A DNA stretch of 64,000 nucleotides from an uncultured Reyranella sp. Its GTDB lineage: Bacteria; Pseudomonadota; Alphaproteobacteria; Reyranellales; Reyranellaceae. This document shows, in pieces, positions 32,560 to 41,769 of this stretch (the first letter of the stretch is position 1; each line of letters begins with the position of its first letter). The notes beneath the pieces are model-generated. The model was not told where the DNA came from and did no database searches. It was given only the letters and a program-made list of their open reading frames with translations. Location of the stretch: contig NZ_CAMFKM010000011.1 in NCBI RefSeq assembly GCF_945957355.1, forward strand, positions 124,001-188,000, given 5' to 3'. Both the position numbers and the translations under genes were made by a program.

Positions 32560-33981
32560 TCAGATCTGATGCGCCATCGGCGGCGCCGGGATCGGACGGA
32601 CCTTTTCGTAGGCGGCAGCGGCACGCAGGACGAGGGCGTCCCTGGCATGGCCGCTCACGATCTGCAGGCCGATCGGCATGCCCTCGCGGTCGAGGCCGCA
32701 GGGGATGGTGGCTGCCGGTTGGCGCGTCAGGTTGAAGGTGAGGGTGAAGGGCGTCCAGCCGATGTCGACGCCGTCGCCGCCCCACGCCGCGTTCTCGTTC
32801 ACCGCAAAGGCGGTCATCGGCATGGTGGGGGTCAGCAGCAGGTCGTACTTGGCCATGAACTGGTTCATGATCGCCGAGATCGCCTGGCGCTGGTGGATCG
32901 CGGTGACGACCGCCTCCTGGCCGAGCGTGGCGCCGTATTCGGCGGCCTTCAGCAGCCCGGGATCCATCAGCTCGCGCTTCTCCGGGCTGAAGTTGTTGAG
33001 CAGCAGGGCGACGTTCGACTGCCAGTGGGCGTTCAGCACCTTGCGCGGATCCATGCCCATGAAGTCGGGCGAATCCTCGACGATCTTGGCGCCTAGCGTC
33101 TTGAACACCTTCACGGCCTGCTCGACCGCCACCGCCACGTCGCGGTCGATCTTCTCGCGCTCGATGAAGCCCAGGTGGGGCGAGTAGGCAATGCGCAGGC
33201 CCTTCACGCCCTTGTCGAAGCCCTTGAGATAATCCTCGGCATCGTCGGGACGGCCATAGGGGTCTCGCGGATCGGGGCGGGCGATCACGTTCATCATCAT
33301 CGCCGCGTCGCGCACGGTGCGCGTCATCGGGCCGATGTGCGACAGCGTGCCCTGCGCGGAGACGGGCCACAGCGGCACGCGCGCCTGCGTGGGCTTCAGG
33401 CCGAAGATGCCGGAGAAGGAGCAGGGGATGCGGACGGAGCCTGCGCCGTCGGTCCCGATCGCGAGGTTGCCCATGCCGACCGCCTCGGCCGCCGTGCCCC
33501 CGCCCGAAGAACCGCCGGGCGTGCGGCCGATCTTCCACGGATTGTGCGTGGCGCCGAACAGCTTGGAATCGGTGACGCCCTTCCAGCCATATTCCGGCGA
33601 GGTCGTCTTGCCGAGCAGCACGGTGCCGGCTTCGCGCAGGCGCTGCGCCACCGGCGCGTCGACGTTGAAGGGCCCGTCGGGATCGGTGGCCAGGCTGCCC
33701 ATGCGCGTGGGCATGCCCTTGGTCTGCACCATGTCCTTGATCGTGATCGGCACGCCATCGATGTCGGAGAGCCGCTTGCCGCCCTTCTTCCAGCGCTTCT
33801 CCGAGGCACGCGCCTGGCGCATCGCCGCGTCGGGATCGAGATGCTGGAAGGCGTTGAGCTGGCCGTTGAAGGCATCGATGCGGGCGAGTGCTGCCTTCGC
33901 AGCCTCGACCGGTGAGGCCTTGCGGGCCTTGAAGAGTTTCACCAGCTCGTGGGCCGGCATCATCGCAAGGTCGGCAGTCAT
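32560..33981 (-). CDS. Amidase (amidase-signature family), second copy
   Basis: A 473-residue amidase-signature enzyme. The catalytic lysine is in GVPITIKDMVQTKG near residue 84. The glycine/serine-rich signature GRTPGGSSGGGTAAEAVG near 155-175 carries the cis-serine and the nucleophile-bearing GTDGAGSVRIPCSFSG follows. All three elements of the Ser-cisSer-Lys triad are therefore present. It hydrolyses a carboxamide, but the substrate is not defined. Its ATG directly abuts the stop of the upstream amidase. The two proteins are clear paralogues (both have EAAKA/ETMKA, ARASEKRWKKG and DPRD segments), so they arose by tandem duplication. Confidence 0.85.
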   Translation of the reverse strand: MTADLAMMPAHELVKLFKARKASPVEAAKAALARIDAFNGQLNAFQHLDPDAAMRQARASEKRWKKGGKRLSDIDGVPITIKDMVQTKGMPTRMGSLATDPDGPFNVDAPVAQRLREAGTVLLGKTTSPEYGWKGVTDSKLFGATHNPWKIGRTPGGSSGGGTAAEAVGMGNLAIGTDGAGSVRIPCSFSGIFGLKPTQARVPLWPVSAQGTLSHIGPMTRTVRDAAMMMNVIARPDPRDPYGRPDDAEDYLKGFDKGVKGLRIAYSPHLGFIEREKIDRDVAVAVEQAVKVFKTLGAKIVEDSPDFMGMDPRKVLNAHWQSNVALLLNNFSPEKRELMDPGLLKAAEYGATLGQEAVVTAIHQRQAISAIMNQFMAKYDLLLTPTMPMTAFAVNENAAWGGDGVDIGWTPFTLTFNLTRQPAATIPCGLDREGMPIGLQIVSGHARDALVLRAAAAYEKVRPIPAPPMAHQI

Positions 33982-35391
33982 CTACTTGGTCTCCGGAAGG
34001 ACAGGGAATTTCAGGGGATGGGCATCGGCGTAGGCGGCGGCGGCGCGCAGGACCAGCGCGTCGTTGTAGTGGGCAGACACGATCTGCAACCCGACGGGGA
34101 GGCCGTGCCGCGACAGGCCACAGGGCACCGTTGCCGCGGGATGGCGCGTCAGGTTGAACTGCGGCGTGTAGGGCGACCACATCATGTTGCCCTTGCCGTC
34201 GGGGCCGGGCGGCAGGTTCTTGCCCGCCTCGAAAGGCTGCACGGCGACGGTGGGCGTGAGCAGCAGGTCGTACCTGGTGAAAAACAGGTTCCAGGCGAGG
34301 GTGAGGTCGCGCCGCGTCACCTGTGCGTTCACCACGTCCTGCAGGGTGTAGCGCAGGCCCGCCTTTGCGCCGGCCAGCAGGCTGGGATCGAACTCGCCGT
34401 GGCGTGCCTCGGGAAAGACCTGGAGCAGGCGCTGCAGCGCTGAAAGCCAGTGGATCACGAAGGCGCGGCTCGCCTCGCCGAAGGAGAAGGGCGGCTCGAC
34501 CTCCTCGACCGTGCAGCCCAGCGCCTCGAATTCGCGGGCGGCTTTCGTCACCATCGCGGCGACCTCGATGTCGAGCGGGTGGTCGCCCAAACGCAGCGTG
34601 AAGCCGATCTTGAGCTTCTTCGGCAGCTTCGTGAGATTCTTGGTGTAGTCGGTGTCGTCCGCAGGCAGGGCGTAGCCATCGCGCGGGTCGGGCCGGGCGA
34701 TGACGTTCATCATCAGCGCGGCGTCGAGCGCGGTCCTCGCCATCGGGCCGGTGTTCGACAGGTCGCCGGTCATCGACGGCGGCCAGGCCGGCACGCGGCC
34801 GAACGTGGCCTTGAGGCCGATCAGCCCGGTGAAGCTCGCGGGGATGCGCACCGAGCCGCCGCCATCGGTGCCGATCGCGATCGGCCCCAGGCCGGCCGCG
34901 ACCGCCGCGCCGGCGCCGCCCGAGGAGCCGCCCGGCGTCATGCCGGTGTTCCAGGGATTGCGCGTGACGCCGTGCAGGGGCGAATCGGTCACACCCTTGT
35001 GGCCATATTCCGAACTGGTGCTCTGCGCGAAGACGATCGCGCCGGCCTCGCGCAGCCGGGCGACTGCCGGCGCATCGGCATCGACGGGTGTCTTGTCGGT
35101 CAGCTTGCTGCCCATCGAAGCAGGCCAGCCCCTGACCCGCACCAGCTCCTTGACCGAGACCGGCACGCCGTCGATCGGCGAAAGCGGTTCGCCTTTCTTC
35201 CAGCGCTTCTCCGAGGCGCGTGCCGCGGCCAGCGCCGCCTTCGTGTCGAGGTGGCAGAATGCGTTGATCGTCGCCGCGAGCCGGTCGGCACGTGCCAGCA
35301 CGGCCTTCATGGTTTCGACCGGGGAGGCCTTGCCCTTGCGGAAGAGCCGTCCGAGCTGGGCGGCGCTCGCCTGGGTGAGATCCGTCGTCAT
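33982..35391 (-). CDS. Amidase (amidase-signature family), first copy
   Basis: A 469-residue amidase-signature enzyme with the catalytic lysine in GVPVSVKELVRVRG, the signature GMTPGGSSGGAGAAVAAG and the nucleophile segment GTDGGGSVRIPASFTG. It is paralogous to the copy just downstream but the two differ through their C-terminal halves, so substrate preference may differ. The start (35389-35391) overlaps the stop of the TPR gene by four bases. Together with the TPR protein and the Bug-type binding protein divergently transcribed at 36927, it suggests uptake and hydrolysis of an organic amide. Confidence 0.85.
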   Translation of the reverse strand: MTTDLTQASAAQLGRLFRKGKASPVETMKAVLARADRLAATINAFCHLDTKAALAAARASEKRWKKGEPLSPIDGVPVSVKELVRVRGWPASMGSKLTDKTPVDADAPAVARLREAGAIVFAQSTSSEYGHKGVTDSPLHGVTRNPWNTGMTPGGSSGGAGAAVAAGLGPIAIGTDGGGSVRIPASFTGLIGLKATFGRVPAWPPSMTGDLSNTGPMARTALDAALMMNVIARPDPRDGYALPADDTDYTKNLTKLPKKLKIGFTLRLGDHPLDIEVAAMVTKAAREFEALGCTVEEVEPPFSFGEASRAFVIHWLSALQRLLQVFPEARHGEFDPSLLAGAKAGLRYTLQDVVNAQVTRRDLTLAWNLFFTRYDLLLTPTVAVQPFEAGKNLPPGPDGKGNMMWSPYTPQFNLTRHPAATVPCGLSRHGLPVGLQIVSAHYNDALVLRAAAAYADAHPLKFPVLPETK

Positions 35392-36815
35392 GCCGCTTCT
35401 CCCGTCCGGGTCGCCGCTTCGCGATAGTGCCGCGCGAGCTGTTCGGCCTGGTACTCGGCCGCCAGCGCCTGTTCGGTGCGGCCGACCTTGCGATAGAGGT
35501 CGGCCAGCGCGCGCTTGGTCGCGGCAACGGCGGGACGCTCGCGCTCGTCGGCCTGTAGCATCGCCAACGCCGCATCGTTCCAGCCGGCGCGGGTGAGGGC
35601 GTCGAGATGGATTGCGCCGAACAAGGCGCGCTGCGCGATCGATCCGCCGAGGCTGCGCAGGCGCGACATCGCCTGCCCCATGAGGCGCGCCGCCGCCGGC
35701 ATGTCGCCCGCGGCATGGGCGGCCAGGCCATGCGCCAGCGGCACCACGCAATCGGCCCAGAGCTCGCGCTCGAAGGGTTTGGCGCGCCCGGCGCGATCCT
35801 CCAGGCTGGCCAGCATCTCGGTGACGGTGCTGCGCTCGCCGGCCCGCGCCAGCCCGTAGAGATAGTGGACGTCGTGGAAGGCGGAGAGATGCTCGTGCAG
35901 GCGCGGCCTGAGATACGGGGCAAGATCAGCCCAGCGAGCGCCGACATCGACGCCGCGCAGCTCGAGGCGCGCCAGCAGCGAGATGGCATTGGCCTGGTCC
36001 TCGCAGAACTCCTTCCACACGCCCCACACACGGGTATCGTGGAGCGCCAGCGCCTCGTCGGTGCGGTCGAGGTCGATCAGGAACAGCGCGAGGTGCCACC
36101 AGTTGTGCGTCTGCATGAAGGAGTTGCAGTCGCTCCACGTGTCGGACACGGAACTGAGGAAAGCGACGCCCTCCAGCATGCGGCCGCGCGCTTCGAGGCA
36201 ATGGGCGATGGCGTGATGCGCCCACGGGTCGTTGCGGTCGAGCGCCAGCCCCTTGCGTGCCGCGGCCTCGGCCTCGTCGAGGCGATTGCACTCTTCGAGG
36301 CCGAACGCATACATCCCCCAGACGAAACGGTTGTCCGGGTTGGCGGCGAGCAGCTGCTCGCCGATCTCGAGCAGCGTCTCGGCTTCGCCCCGATTGAAAG
36401 CCAGGAGCTGCGCCAGCTTGCCGGCCAGCAGGTCGCGCGGCCACTCGGCCACGATCCTGCGGAACTGCTGCAGGCTGCGGTCGGTGTCGCCCGCGACCCA
36501 GAATTCGATGGCGCCGAGCCATGCGAACTCGCGAGAACTCGCGCCCGCCGTCATGTTCTGAGCCCGCGCGAGGTGGCGCACGGCGGCGGCCTGGCCTTCG
36601 GGCGAATACATCGAGAGGAACAGGCTCGCGGCGACCAGGGGCAGCATCGGGCACTTTTCTTCCGCCTCGGCGGCGGCGATGAAGTCGGCGAACCGCTTTC
36701 CGAAGCCCAGCCATTCCTGCCTGACGAAATCGAGCGCGGCGACCGCACCCTCGTCGGCATTGCCCAGCTCCAACCCTTGTCCGTCCTTGGCCACCCGGTC
36801 CTCGCGAATTTGCAC
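35388..36815 (-). CDS. TTC38-like tetratricopeptide repeat protein
   Basis: A 475-residue soluble protein built mainly of helical TPR-like pairs: FVWGMYAFGLEECNRLDEAE, DPWAHHAIAHCLEARGRM and THNWWHLALFLIDLDRTDEA. These three segments are hallmarks of the TTC38 family, widespread in bacteria and animals and of unknown function. The start is taken as GTG 36813-36815. Upstream codons to 36869 are possible but have no family resemblance. It is the first gene of a TPR-amidase-amidase operon with a four-base overlap, so it may be a partner of the amidases. Confidence 0.72.
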   Translation of the reverse strand: MQIREDRVAKDGQGLELGNADEGAVAALDFVRQEWLGFGKRFADFIAAAEAEEKCPMLPLVAASLFLSMYSPEGQAAAVRHLARAQNMTAGASSREFAWLGAIEFWVAGDTDRSLQQFRRIVAEWPRDLLAGKLAQLLAFNRGEAETLLEIGEQLLAANPDNRFVWGMYAFGLEECNRLDEAEAAARKGLALDRNDPWAHHAIAHCLEARGRMLEGVAFLSSVSDTWSDCNSFMQTHNWWHLALFLIDLDRTDEALALHDTRVWGVWKEFCEDQANAISLLARLELRGVDVGARWADLAPYLRPRLHEHLSAFHDVHYLYGLARAGERSTVTEMLASLEDRAGRAKPFERELWADCVVPLAHGLAAHAAGDMPAAARLMGQAMSRLRSLGGSIAQRALFGAIHLDALTRAGWNDAALAMLQADERERPAVAATKRALADLYRKVGRTEQALAAEYQAEQLARHYREAATRTGEAA

Positions 36816-36926
36816 GGCGCCAGCTTCGCATGACGTACCTCGACTGGTCGAGGGGCTAGCTCTTCTCAAGTCTGTCGCCGATACTCCGCGTCAAAGAAGA
36901 CGAGAAGACATCCAGGGAGGAACATA

Positions 36927-37910
36927 ATGAAGCGTCGCCACCTGCTGGGCTCTGCCGCAGCCATCACCTTTGCCTCGGGCTTCGCACCGTCGATCGCTCG
37001 GGCAGAAACCTTTCCCGACAAGCCGATCCGGTTCGTCGTGCCCTACGCGCCGGGTGGGGCGACCGACACCTCCGCACGCATCGCCGCGGAATATCTGACG
37101 AACAAGTTCGGCCAGCAGGTGCTGGTCGAAAACAAGCCGGGTGGCGGCACGATCATCGCCACCGAGATCGTCGCCAAGGCCAAGCCCGACGGATACACGC
37201 TCCTGCTGGCGGCCGCTCCCGTTGCCACCAACACGTCGTTCGGCCTCAAGCTGCCCTACAATCCGGTGAAGGATCTGGCGCCGGTCTGCAGCTATGTCGA
37301 CATGCCGCTGCTGCTCGCCTGCAATCCCAATGCGCCCTACAAGACGATGGCCGAGTTCCTCGCCTGGGCGAAGTCACAGTCCTCGCCGATCCCCTACGCC
37401 TCGGCCGGCAATGCCAGCATGCCGCATCTGTGGGGTGAGCAGCTCAAGATCGCAACCGGCATCAAACTCGACCATGTCGGCTACAAGGGCAGCGCCGACG
37501 CCCTCAAGGACGTGCTGGGCGGCCACGTGATGCTGTTCTCCGATACGCTGCTGCCGAGCGGGCTTGCGGTGAAGGACGGAAGGCTGCGCGGCTTGGTCGT
37601 CGCGGCCGCCAAGCGCGTGCCCATGCTTCCCGATGTCCCCACGGTGGCTGAAGCCGGTCTGCCGGCAGACCTGACGGGTGCCGTGTTCTTCGGCGTCATG
37701 GCGACGGGCGGTACTCCCGAGCCGGTCATCGCTAAGCTGAATGCCGCCTTCAGGGAGCTGCTTGCCGATCCGGCCACTTCGAAGAGGCTGGTGGACCTCG
37801 GCTTCGTGCTGGTCGGGGGCAGTGCCGCCGACTACGGCAAGCGCCTTGCCGCGGAGACGGTGAAGTGGCGCAAGGTCATCCAGGAAGCGAAGATCACGCC
37901 GCCAGCGTGA
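36927..37910 (+). CDS. Bug-family (tripartite tricarboxylate transporter) solute binding protein
   Basis: A 327-residue periplasmic binding protein. A Tat-like/Sec signal peptide (KRRHLLGSAAAITFASGF) ends near residue 25. The mature start FPDKPIRFVVPYAPGGATDT and the later VENKPGGGTIIATEIVAKAKPDGYTLL are the hallmarks of the Bug/TctC family, which bind carboxylates and related amides. A strong ribosome-binding site (AGGGAGGAA) precedes the ATG. No TctA/TctB membrane genes are nearby, which is normal for orphan Bug proteins. It is divergent from the amidase operon. Confidence 0.85.
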   Translation: MKRRHLLGSAAAITFASGFAPSIARAETFPDKPIRFVVPYAPGGATDTSARIAAEYLTNKFGQQVLVENKPGGGTIIATEIVAKAKPDGYTLLLAAAPVATNTSFGLKLPYNPVKDLAPVCSYVDMPLLLACNPNAPYKTMAEFLAWAKSQSSPIPYASAGNASMPHLWGEQLKIATGIKLDHVGYKGSADALKDVLGGHVMLFSDTLLPSGLAVKDGRLRGLVVAAAKRVPMLPDVPTVAEAGLPADLTGAVFFGVMATGGTPEPVIAKLNAAFRELLADPATSKRLVDLGFVLVGGSAADYGKRLAAETVKWRKVIQEAKITPPA

Positions 37911-37935
37911 GTGACGGTGCGCAATTCGAACACCT

Positions 37936-37962
37936 CGCCCAAGTCGTTTCACGACTTGGGCG
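37936..37962. terminator. Bidirectional hairpin between convergent genes
   Basis: CGCCCAAGTCGT (37936-37947), a TTC loop and ACGACTTGGGCG (37951-37962) make a perfect 12-bp hairpin. It lies 26 bases after the Bug gene stop, and the TGA of the convergent gene (37949-37951) sits in its loop. There is no T-tract, so termination would depend on the stem or on Rho. Confidence 0.45.
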
Positions 37963-38326
37963 AACCTCCAAGGAAGCAGAAGATGCTGCCGGTCTTGTTG
38001 GCGCAGATATGGCTGCGCCCGTCCGGGGCGAGTTCCTTCAGGACGACCTTCGGCGGCACCGGGACCCAGCGGCCGTCGAGCAGCGCGTACCAGTTGCCGT
38101 TGTCCTTCTGGTATGCCCGCGTCGGGCGGCAATCGCCCTCGACTCCGTTGATCGTGCCGTTGCAGCACGAAGCGTCGGAGCCTGGCTGCTTCAGTTTCTC
38201 GTACCAGTCGTGGTTTTCGGAATGGCCCTGGCCGTGATGGCCGTCCTGCGCCATCGTGGAAGTGGAGGGCAGGGCACTGACAACGAACGCCGCCGCCAAT
38301 GCGGCGATCAGCAAACGTCGTGGCAT
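37949..38326 (-). CDS. Hypothetical exported cysteine-containing protein
   Basis: A 125-residue protein. A signal peptide from ATG 38324-38326 (PRRLLIAALAAAFVVSALP) is followed by a histidine-rich stretch (DGHHGQGHSENHDWYEKLKQ), a Cys-Cys pair (SDASCCNGTINGVEGDC) and a final SHICANKTGSIFCFLGG. The His and Cys pattern could bind a metal. Proteins with the WYEKLKQPGS and CCNG...DCRP features are common unnamed exported proteins in Rhizobiales. The longer frame is not used because it lacks a signal before residue 14. Confidence 0.55.
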   Translation of the reverse strand: MPRRLLIAALAAAFVVSALPSTSTMAQDGHHGQGHSENHDWYEKLKQPGSDASCCNGTINGVEGDCRPTRAYQKDNGNWYALLDGRWVPVPPKVVLKELAPDGRSHICANKTGSIFCFLGGSPKS

Positions 38327-38390
38327 GAGGGCCGCCACCTTTCGCTGTGTCGGCCGAGCCGGCAACGTATTCGAGGCGACGTGCCGTCGC

Positions 38391-39266
38391 TCAGCCTGAA
38401 CCGTTGCGCGGAGTGTACATCATCCTGAGGCCGGCGACGATGGGGATGAACTCCGGATCGTCGGCTGACAGCAATCCGTGACGGACGAAGAAGTCGATCA
38501 ATACGAGATTGCAGTTGTATTTGAACTCGGTGGTATCACGCACGGTTTCGAACACGCGTTGCACCGGCCACAGCTCGAACGAATGGACCTCGCCGTCGTT
38601 CGCGCGCGGTGTGAAATCCGCGGGCAGCTCGAGATCGAAGCAGGTCATCACATCGGGCTTGAGCTGCTGGCCTGACTGGTTCCAGTAACCGACGACGCTT
38701 ACCGCTTTCGCCTGCTGTGCAAGGTCGGGCGGGATCGAGGCTTCCTCGCCGCATTCCTTGACCAGGTTCTCGTGCAGGCCCAGCCCCGCGGGCTGGCCAC
38801 CGGCGACCGTGTTGTCGAGCTGGCCCGGGAAGGTCGGCTTCTCGTAGGAGCGACGCGGCACCCAGATGTGCAGCCCGTCGGCGCGGCGCACATAGCCCGT
38901 CATGTGCGGGCCGCCGGCGCGCACGCCGAACCACGGCACCGCCGAGCGCTCCATCGCCATCAGGAACGGCGCGCCTTCCTGCGGCGCCACGGCGTATTCC
39001 TCCTCACGCCACAGGCCATTGAAATAGCCACGTTCGCGCAAGGAGAGCAGAAACGCGCGCAGCTCCGCCGTGCGCTTCTCCGGCGTGTCGAGGCGGGGAT
39101 CGAGATGCCATGCGCCGTCGCGGTGTTCGAACAGGCCGGAGCCCTGGACGGCATCGGCCGCGAAGTCGCGATGCACGAACCCGGCGCGATGCGGGCCTAC
39201 GAACCACGGCTCGAACTGGGCGAGGTCGGCGTTGTTGCAGCGGCGGATATGGTCGAGGAAGGACAT
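38391..39266 (-). CDS. Nudix hydrolase with DUF4743 domain
   Basis: A 291-residue protein. The first 110 residues form the DUF4743 domain (HIRRCNNADLAQFEPWFVG), and the rest is a Nudix domain whose box reads AGLGLHENLVKECGEEASI near residues 165-185, with the metal-binding glutamates intact. Relatives are found attached to thiamine pyrophosphokinase in fungi and act on oxidised or damaged thiamine diphosphates. The substrate here is inferred only. ATG 39264-39266 is used; the longer frame would overlap the divergent hotdog gene. The promoter gap to that gene is just 30 bases. Confidence 0.8.
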   Translation of the reverse strand: MSFLDHIRRCNNADLAQFEPWFVGPHRAGFVHRDFAADAVQGSGLFEHRDGAWHLDPRLDTPEKRTAELRAFLLSLRERGYFNGLWREEEYAVAPQEGAPFLMAMERSAVPWFGVRAGGPHMTGYVRRADGLHIWVPRRSYEKPTFPGQLDNTVAGGQPAGLGLHENLVKECGEEASIPPDLAQQAKAVSVVGYWNQSGQQLKPDVMTCFDLELPADFTPRANDGEVHSFELWPVQRVFETVRDTTEFKYNCNLVLIDFFVRHGLLSADDPEFIPIVAGLRMMYTPRNGSG

Positions 39267-39296
39267 GGGGCGGGGAGATAGCATAGAGTGCGCCCG

Positions 39297-39683
39297 ATGA
39301 CCGAAGACGAACTCCAGGCGCGGCTCGAAGCCGTGCTGCCTGCCGCCGACCTGCATGACGTGTTCGTCGAGGAGTGCCAGGACCAGGACGTGCGGCTGCG
39401 CTTTTCACCACCCGCCGGCACCGGCTGGACCACGGCGGCCCTGCTGTCGCTGGTCGATACCTCGCTGCGCGCCGCCTCAGGGTTGGACGCGCGCGTGTCG
39501 CATCTCAACGTGACGGTGCTGCGCCCCGCGCAGGCCACCGACGTGATCTCGCTTTCGCGCGTCATTCGTTGCGACGGCGACCAGGTCCATGCCGAGACCT
39601 GGCTGTTCAGCCACGCCGTCGTCGAGCCGATGCTGCACGCGACGGCGACTCTCGAAGCGTCGTTTGCAAGGGGAGGAATCTGA
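39297..39683 (+). CDS. PaaI-like hotdog-fold thioesterase
   Basis: A 128-residue protein consistent with a single hotdog domain: a helix with TAALLSLVDTSLRAASGLDA, then paired strands with VSHLNVTVLRPAQATDVISL and DGDQVHAETWLFSH. It resembles the acyl-CoA thioesterases of the PaaI/YbgC type, though the catalytic acidic residue is not obvious. The stop is one base before the nikR ATG (TGAGATG), so it is co-transcribed with nikR even though a role in nickel metabolism is not evident. Confidence 0.5.
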   Translation: MTEDELQARLEAVLPAADLHDVFVEECQDQDVRLRFSPPAGTGWTTAALLSLVDTSLRAASGLDARVSHLNVTVLRPAQATDVISLSRVIRCDGDQVHAETWLFSHAVVEPMLHATATLEASFARGGI

Positions 39684-39684
39684 G

Positions 39685-40155
39685 ATGCAGCGTGTCACCC
39701 TGTCGGTCGACGACGATCTCCTGGCGGCGCTCGATCGCCATATGGCCAAGCACCGGTACGCCAGCCGCTCCGAGGCGCTGCGCGACATACTCCGCGAGGT
39801 GGCGGCGCGCGAGGCGCTGGCGGCGAAGTCCGGGGCCGAGGAAGGGGGCTTCTGCATCGCCACGCTCGCCTATGTCTACGACCACGAGACGCGCGATCTC
39901 GGTCGGCGGCTCACCCAGGCGCAGCACAGGCACCACGATCTGCAGGTGGCGACCCTGCATGTCCATCTCGACCACGAGTCTTGTCTGGAAGTGTCGGTGC
40001 TGCGCGGTCCGGTCAAGGATGTGCGCGCCATGGCCGGCGACACGGTCAGCCAGCGCGGCGTGCGACATGGACAGCTCCATCTCGTGCCGGCCGAACTCGA
40101 CCATAGGCGCCACGGCCACGGGGGGCGCGGCGATCACGATCATATTCACGCCTGA
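39685..40155 (+). CDS. nikR: Nickel-responsive regulator NikR
   Basis: A 156-residue metalloregulator. Residues 1-45 form a ribbon-helix-helix domain (RVTLSVDDDLLAALDRHMAK, then SRSEALRDILRE). The C-terminal regulatory domain carries all four square-planar nickel ligands with E. coli spacing: the first histidine of HRHHD, then H-x-H and Cys in LHVHLDHESC. The C-terminal tail is rich in His and Gly/Asp, another possible metal reservoir. It should repress the nickel-uptake genes that follow when nickel is abundant. I see no classical GTATGA-N16-TCATAC operator upstream. Confidence 0.9.
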   Translation: MQRVTLSVDDDLLAALDRHMAKHRYASRSEALRDILREVAAREALAAKSGAEEGGFCIATLAYVYDHETRDLGRRLTQAQHRHHDLQVATLHVHLDHESCLEVSVLRGPVKDVRAMAGDTVSQRGVRHGQLHLVPAELDHRRHGHGGRGDHDHIHA

Positions 40156-40224
40156 CATCCGTCGTCCGCGGCGCGGGAATGGGGGCGGCGTTGTCGCGCG
40201 TGCAGAAGCGTCGTAAGAACAATC

Positions 40225-41769
40225 ATGAAAATCCGCTTAACTCTCGCCATTATCCTGGCGGGAGCCGTTCTTTCGACTCTGTCCGCGCGGGCCCAGGTCG
40301 CCGTGGTGGCCGTCGCCGGCGATCCCGGTCACCTCAATCCCGCGATCTCGACGGCGGGGCCGCTGCATGCCGTCGCCGATTCGATCTTCAACGGGCTGGT
40401 CTCGCTGGATCGCGACGGCACTGTGCAACCCGACCTCGCCACGTCGTGGACAGTCTCGCCGGACGGTCGTGAAGTCCGCTTCGCCTTGTCTTCCGGGGTG
40501 AAGTGGCACGACGGCAAGCCCTTCTCCGCTGAGGACGTGAAGTTCACCTTCGAGGAGGTTCTGTTCCGCTTCCACGCCCGCACGCGGGCCGGGCTGGCAC
40601 CGGCGGTCGCCTCCGTCGAGGCACCGGACGCCGACACGGTCGTGTTCCGGCTGAAGCGCCCGCATCCCGCGCTGCTGCGACAGTTGAACGTGACCGAGGC
40701 GCCGATCCTGCCGCGTCATCTCTACGCCGGGACCGACCCGAACCGGAACGAAGCGAACTCGCGGCCGGTCGGCACCGGCGCCTTCCGATTCGAGAGCTAC
40801 AAGCGCGACGACAGTGTCGTGCTGGTGCGCAACGAGAACTACTTCAAGCCCGGCCTCCCCAAGCTCGAGCGCCTGGTCTTCCGCGTCATTCCCGAGGCCA
40901 ATACCCAGGTCGCGGCGCTGGCCAACCGCGAAGTCGACTATCTCGGCCGGGTGGTCCCGTCCGACGTGGCCCGCCTCAACGGCAAGGCGACCCTGCTCGA
41001 CACCACGTCGGGCCCCGGCGGCGCCAACTGCGTCATGACGCTGGCCTTCAACCTGCAGCGGCCTGTGCTGGCGGCGCTGCCCGTCCGGCAGGCCTTCGCC
41101 CATGCGCTGAACCGCCGGCAAATGCTGGAGCTCGTGCAGTTCGGTCAGGGCCGCGTCGCTGAGGCGCCGATTCATTCCGCCATCGGCTGGGCCACGCTTC
41201 GCGGCGCGCTGCGGGCCTACGATCTCGATCCGGCCAAGGCCAATGCTCTGCTCGACCAGGCCGGCCTGCCGCGGAGCGCAAACGGCGAGCGGGCCACACT
41301 CGACTTGCTGATGTTCCCGGCTTTTGCCCGCTATGCCGAGCTGATGCGGCAGCAGCTTGCGGCCGTCGGCATCGCCCTGCGCCTGAAGCCGCTCGATCCG
41401 GCGGCCTTCGCGACCTCCGTGTTCACTAAGCGCGATTTCGATCTGGCGCTGATCTCCTATTGCAACGGCGTCGATCCCGAGATCGGCGTGCGCCGCATGT
41501 ATCACTCGACGGCGATCGGCAACGTGCCCTTCTCGAATGCGGCCGCCTATCGCAATGCCGACGTCGACCGGCTGTTCGACCAGGCCGGCTCCTCGACCGA
41601 CACGGCGGCGCGTGGCGAGGCCTATCGGGAGATCGAACGCATCGTCGCCCGCGATCTTCCCTACTGGTGGCTGGTCGAGACCGATTTCACCTCGGCCTGG
41701 CGCGGCGATTTCGCCGACTTCGCACCCTGGAGCGGGCAGTTCGCCGAACGGGCGTTCCAGAAGCATTGA
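40225..41769 (+). CDS. Family 5 ABC substrate-binding protein (nickel/peptide), NikA-like
   Basis: A 514-residue periplasmic binding protein with a signal peptide (ending STLSARAQ) and the family-5 signature in LATSWTVSPDGREVRFALSSGVKWHDGKPF. The segments NSRPVGTGAFRFESYKRDD and FALNRRQM-like regions match the DppA/NikA group. Position after nikR supports nickel-complex uptake. The substrate remains inferred because peptide and nickel members are close in sequence. The stop overlaps the permease start by one base. Confidence 0.65.
   Translation: MKIRLTLAIILAGAVLSTLSARAQVAVVAVAGDPGHLNPAISTAGPLHAVADSIFNGLVSLDRDGTVQPDLATSWTVSPDGREVRFALSSGVKWHDGKPFSAEDVKFTFEEVLFRFHARTRAGLAPAVASVEAPDADTVVFRLKRPHPALLRQLNVTEAPILPRHLYAGTDPNRNEANSRPVGTGAFRFESYKRDDSVVLVRNENYFKPGLPKLERLVFRVIPEANTQVAALANREVDYLGRVVPSDVARLNGKATLLDTTSGPGGANCVMTLAFNLQRPVLAALPVRQAFAHALNRRQMLELVQFGQGRVAEAPIHSAIGWATLRGALRAYDLDPAKANALLDQAGLPRSANGERATLDLLMFPAFARYAELMRQQLAAVGIALRLKPLDPAAFATSVFTKRDFDLALISYCNGVDPEIGVRRMYHSTAIGNVPFSNAAAYRNADVDRLFDQAGSSTDTAARGEAYREIERIVARDLPYWWLVETDFTSAWRGDFADFAPWSGQFAERAFQKH

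Noticed and set aside
32552..36031. A single 1159-codon open frame on the minus strand
   Set aside because: It is the out-of-frame shadow of the TPR and two amidase genes in high-GC DNA. The real frames contain intact family motifs with normal starts, stops and overlaps.
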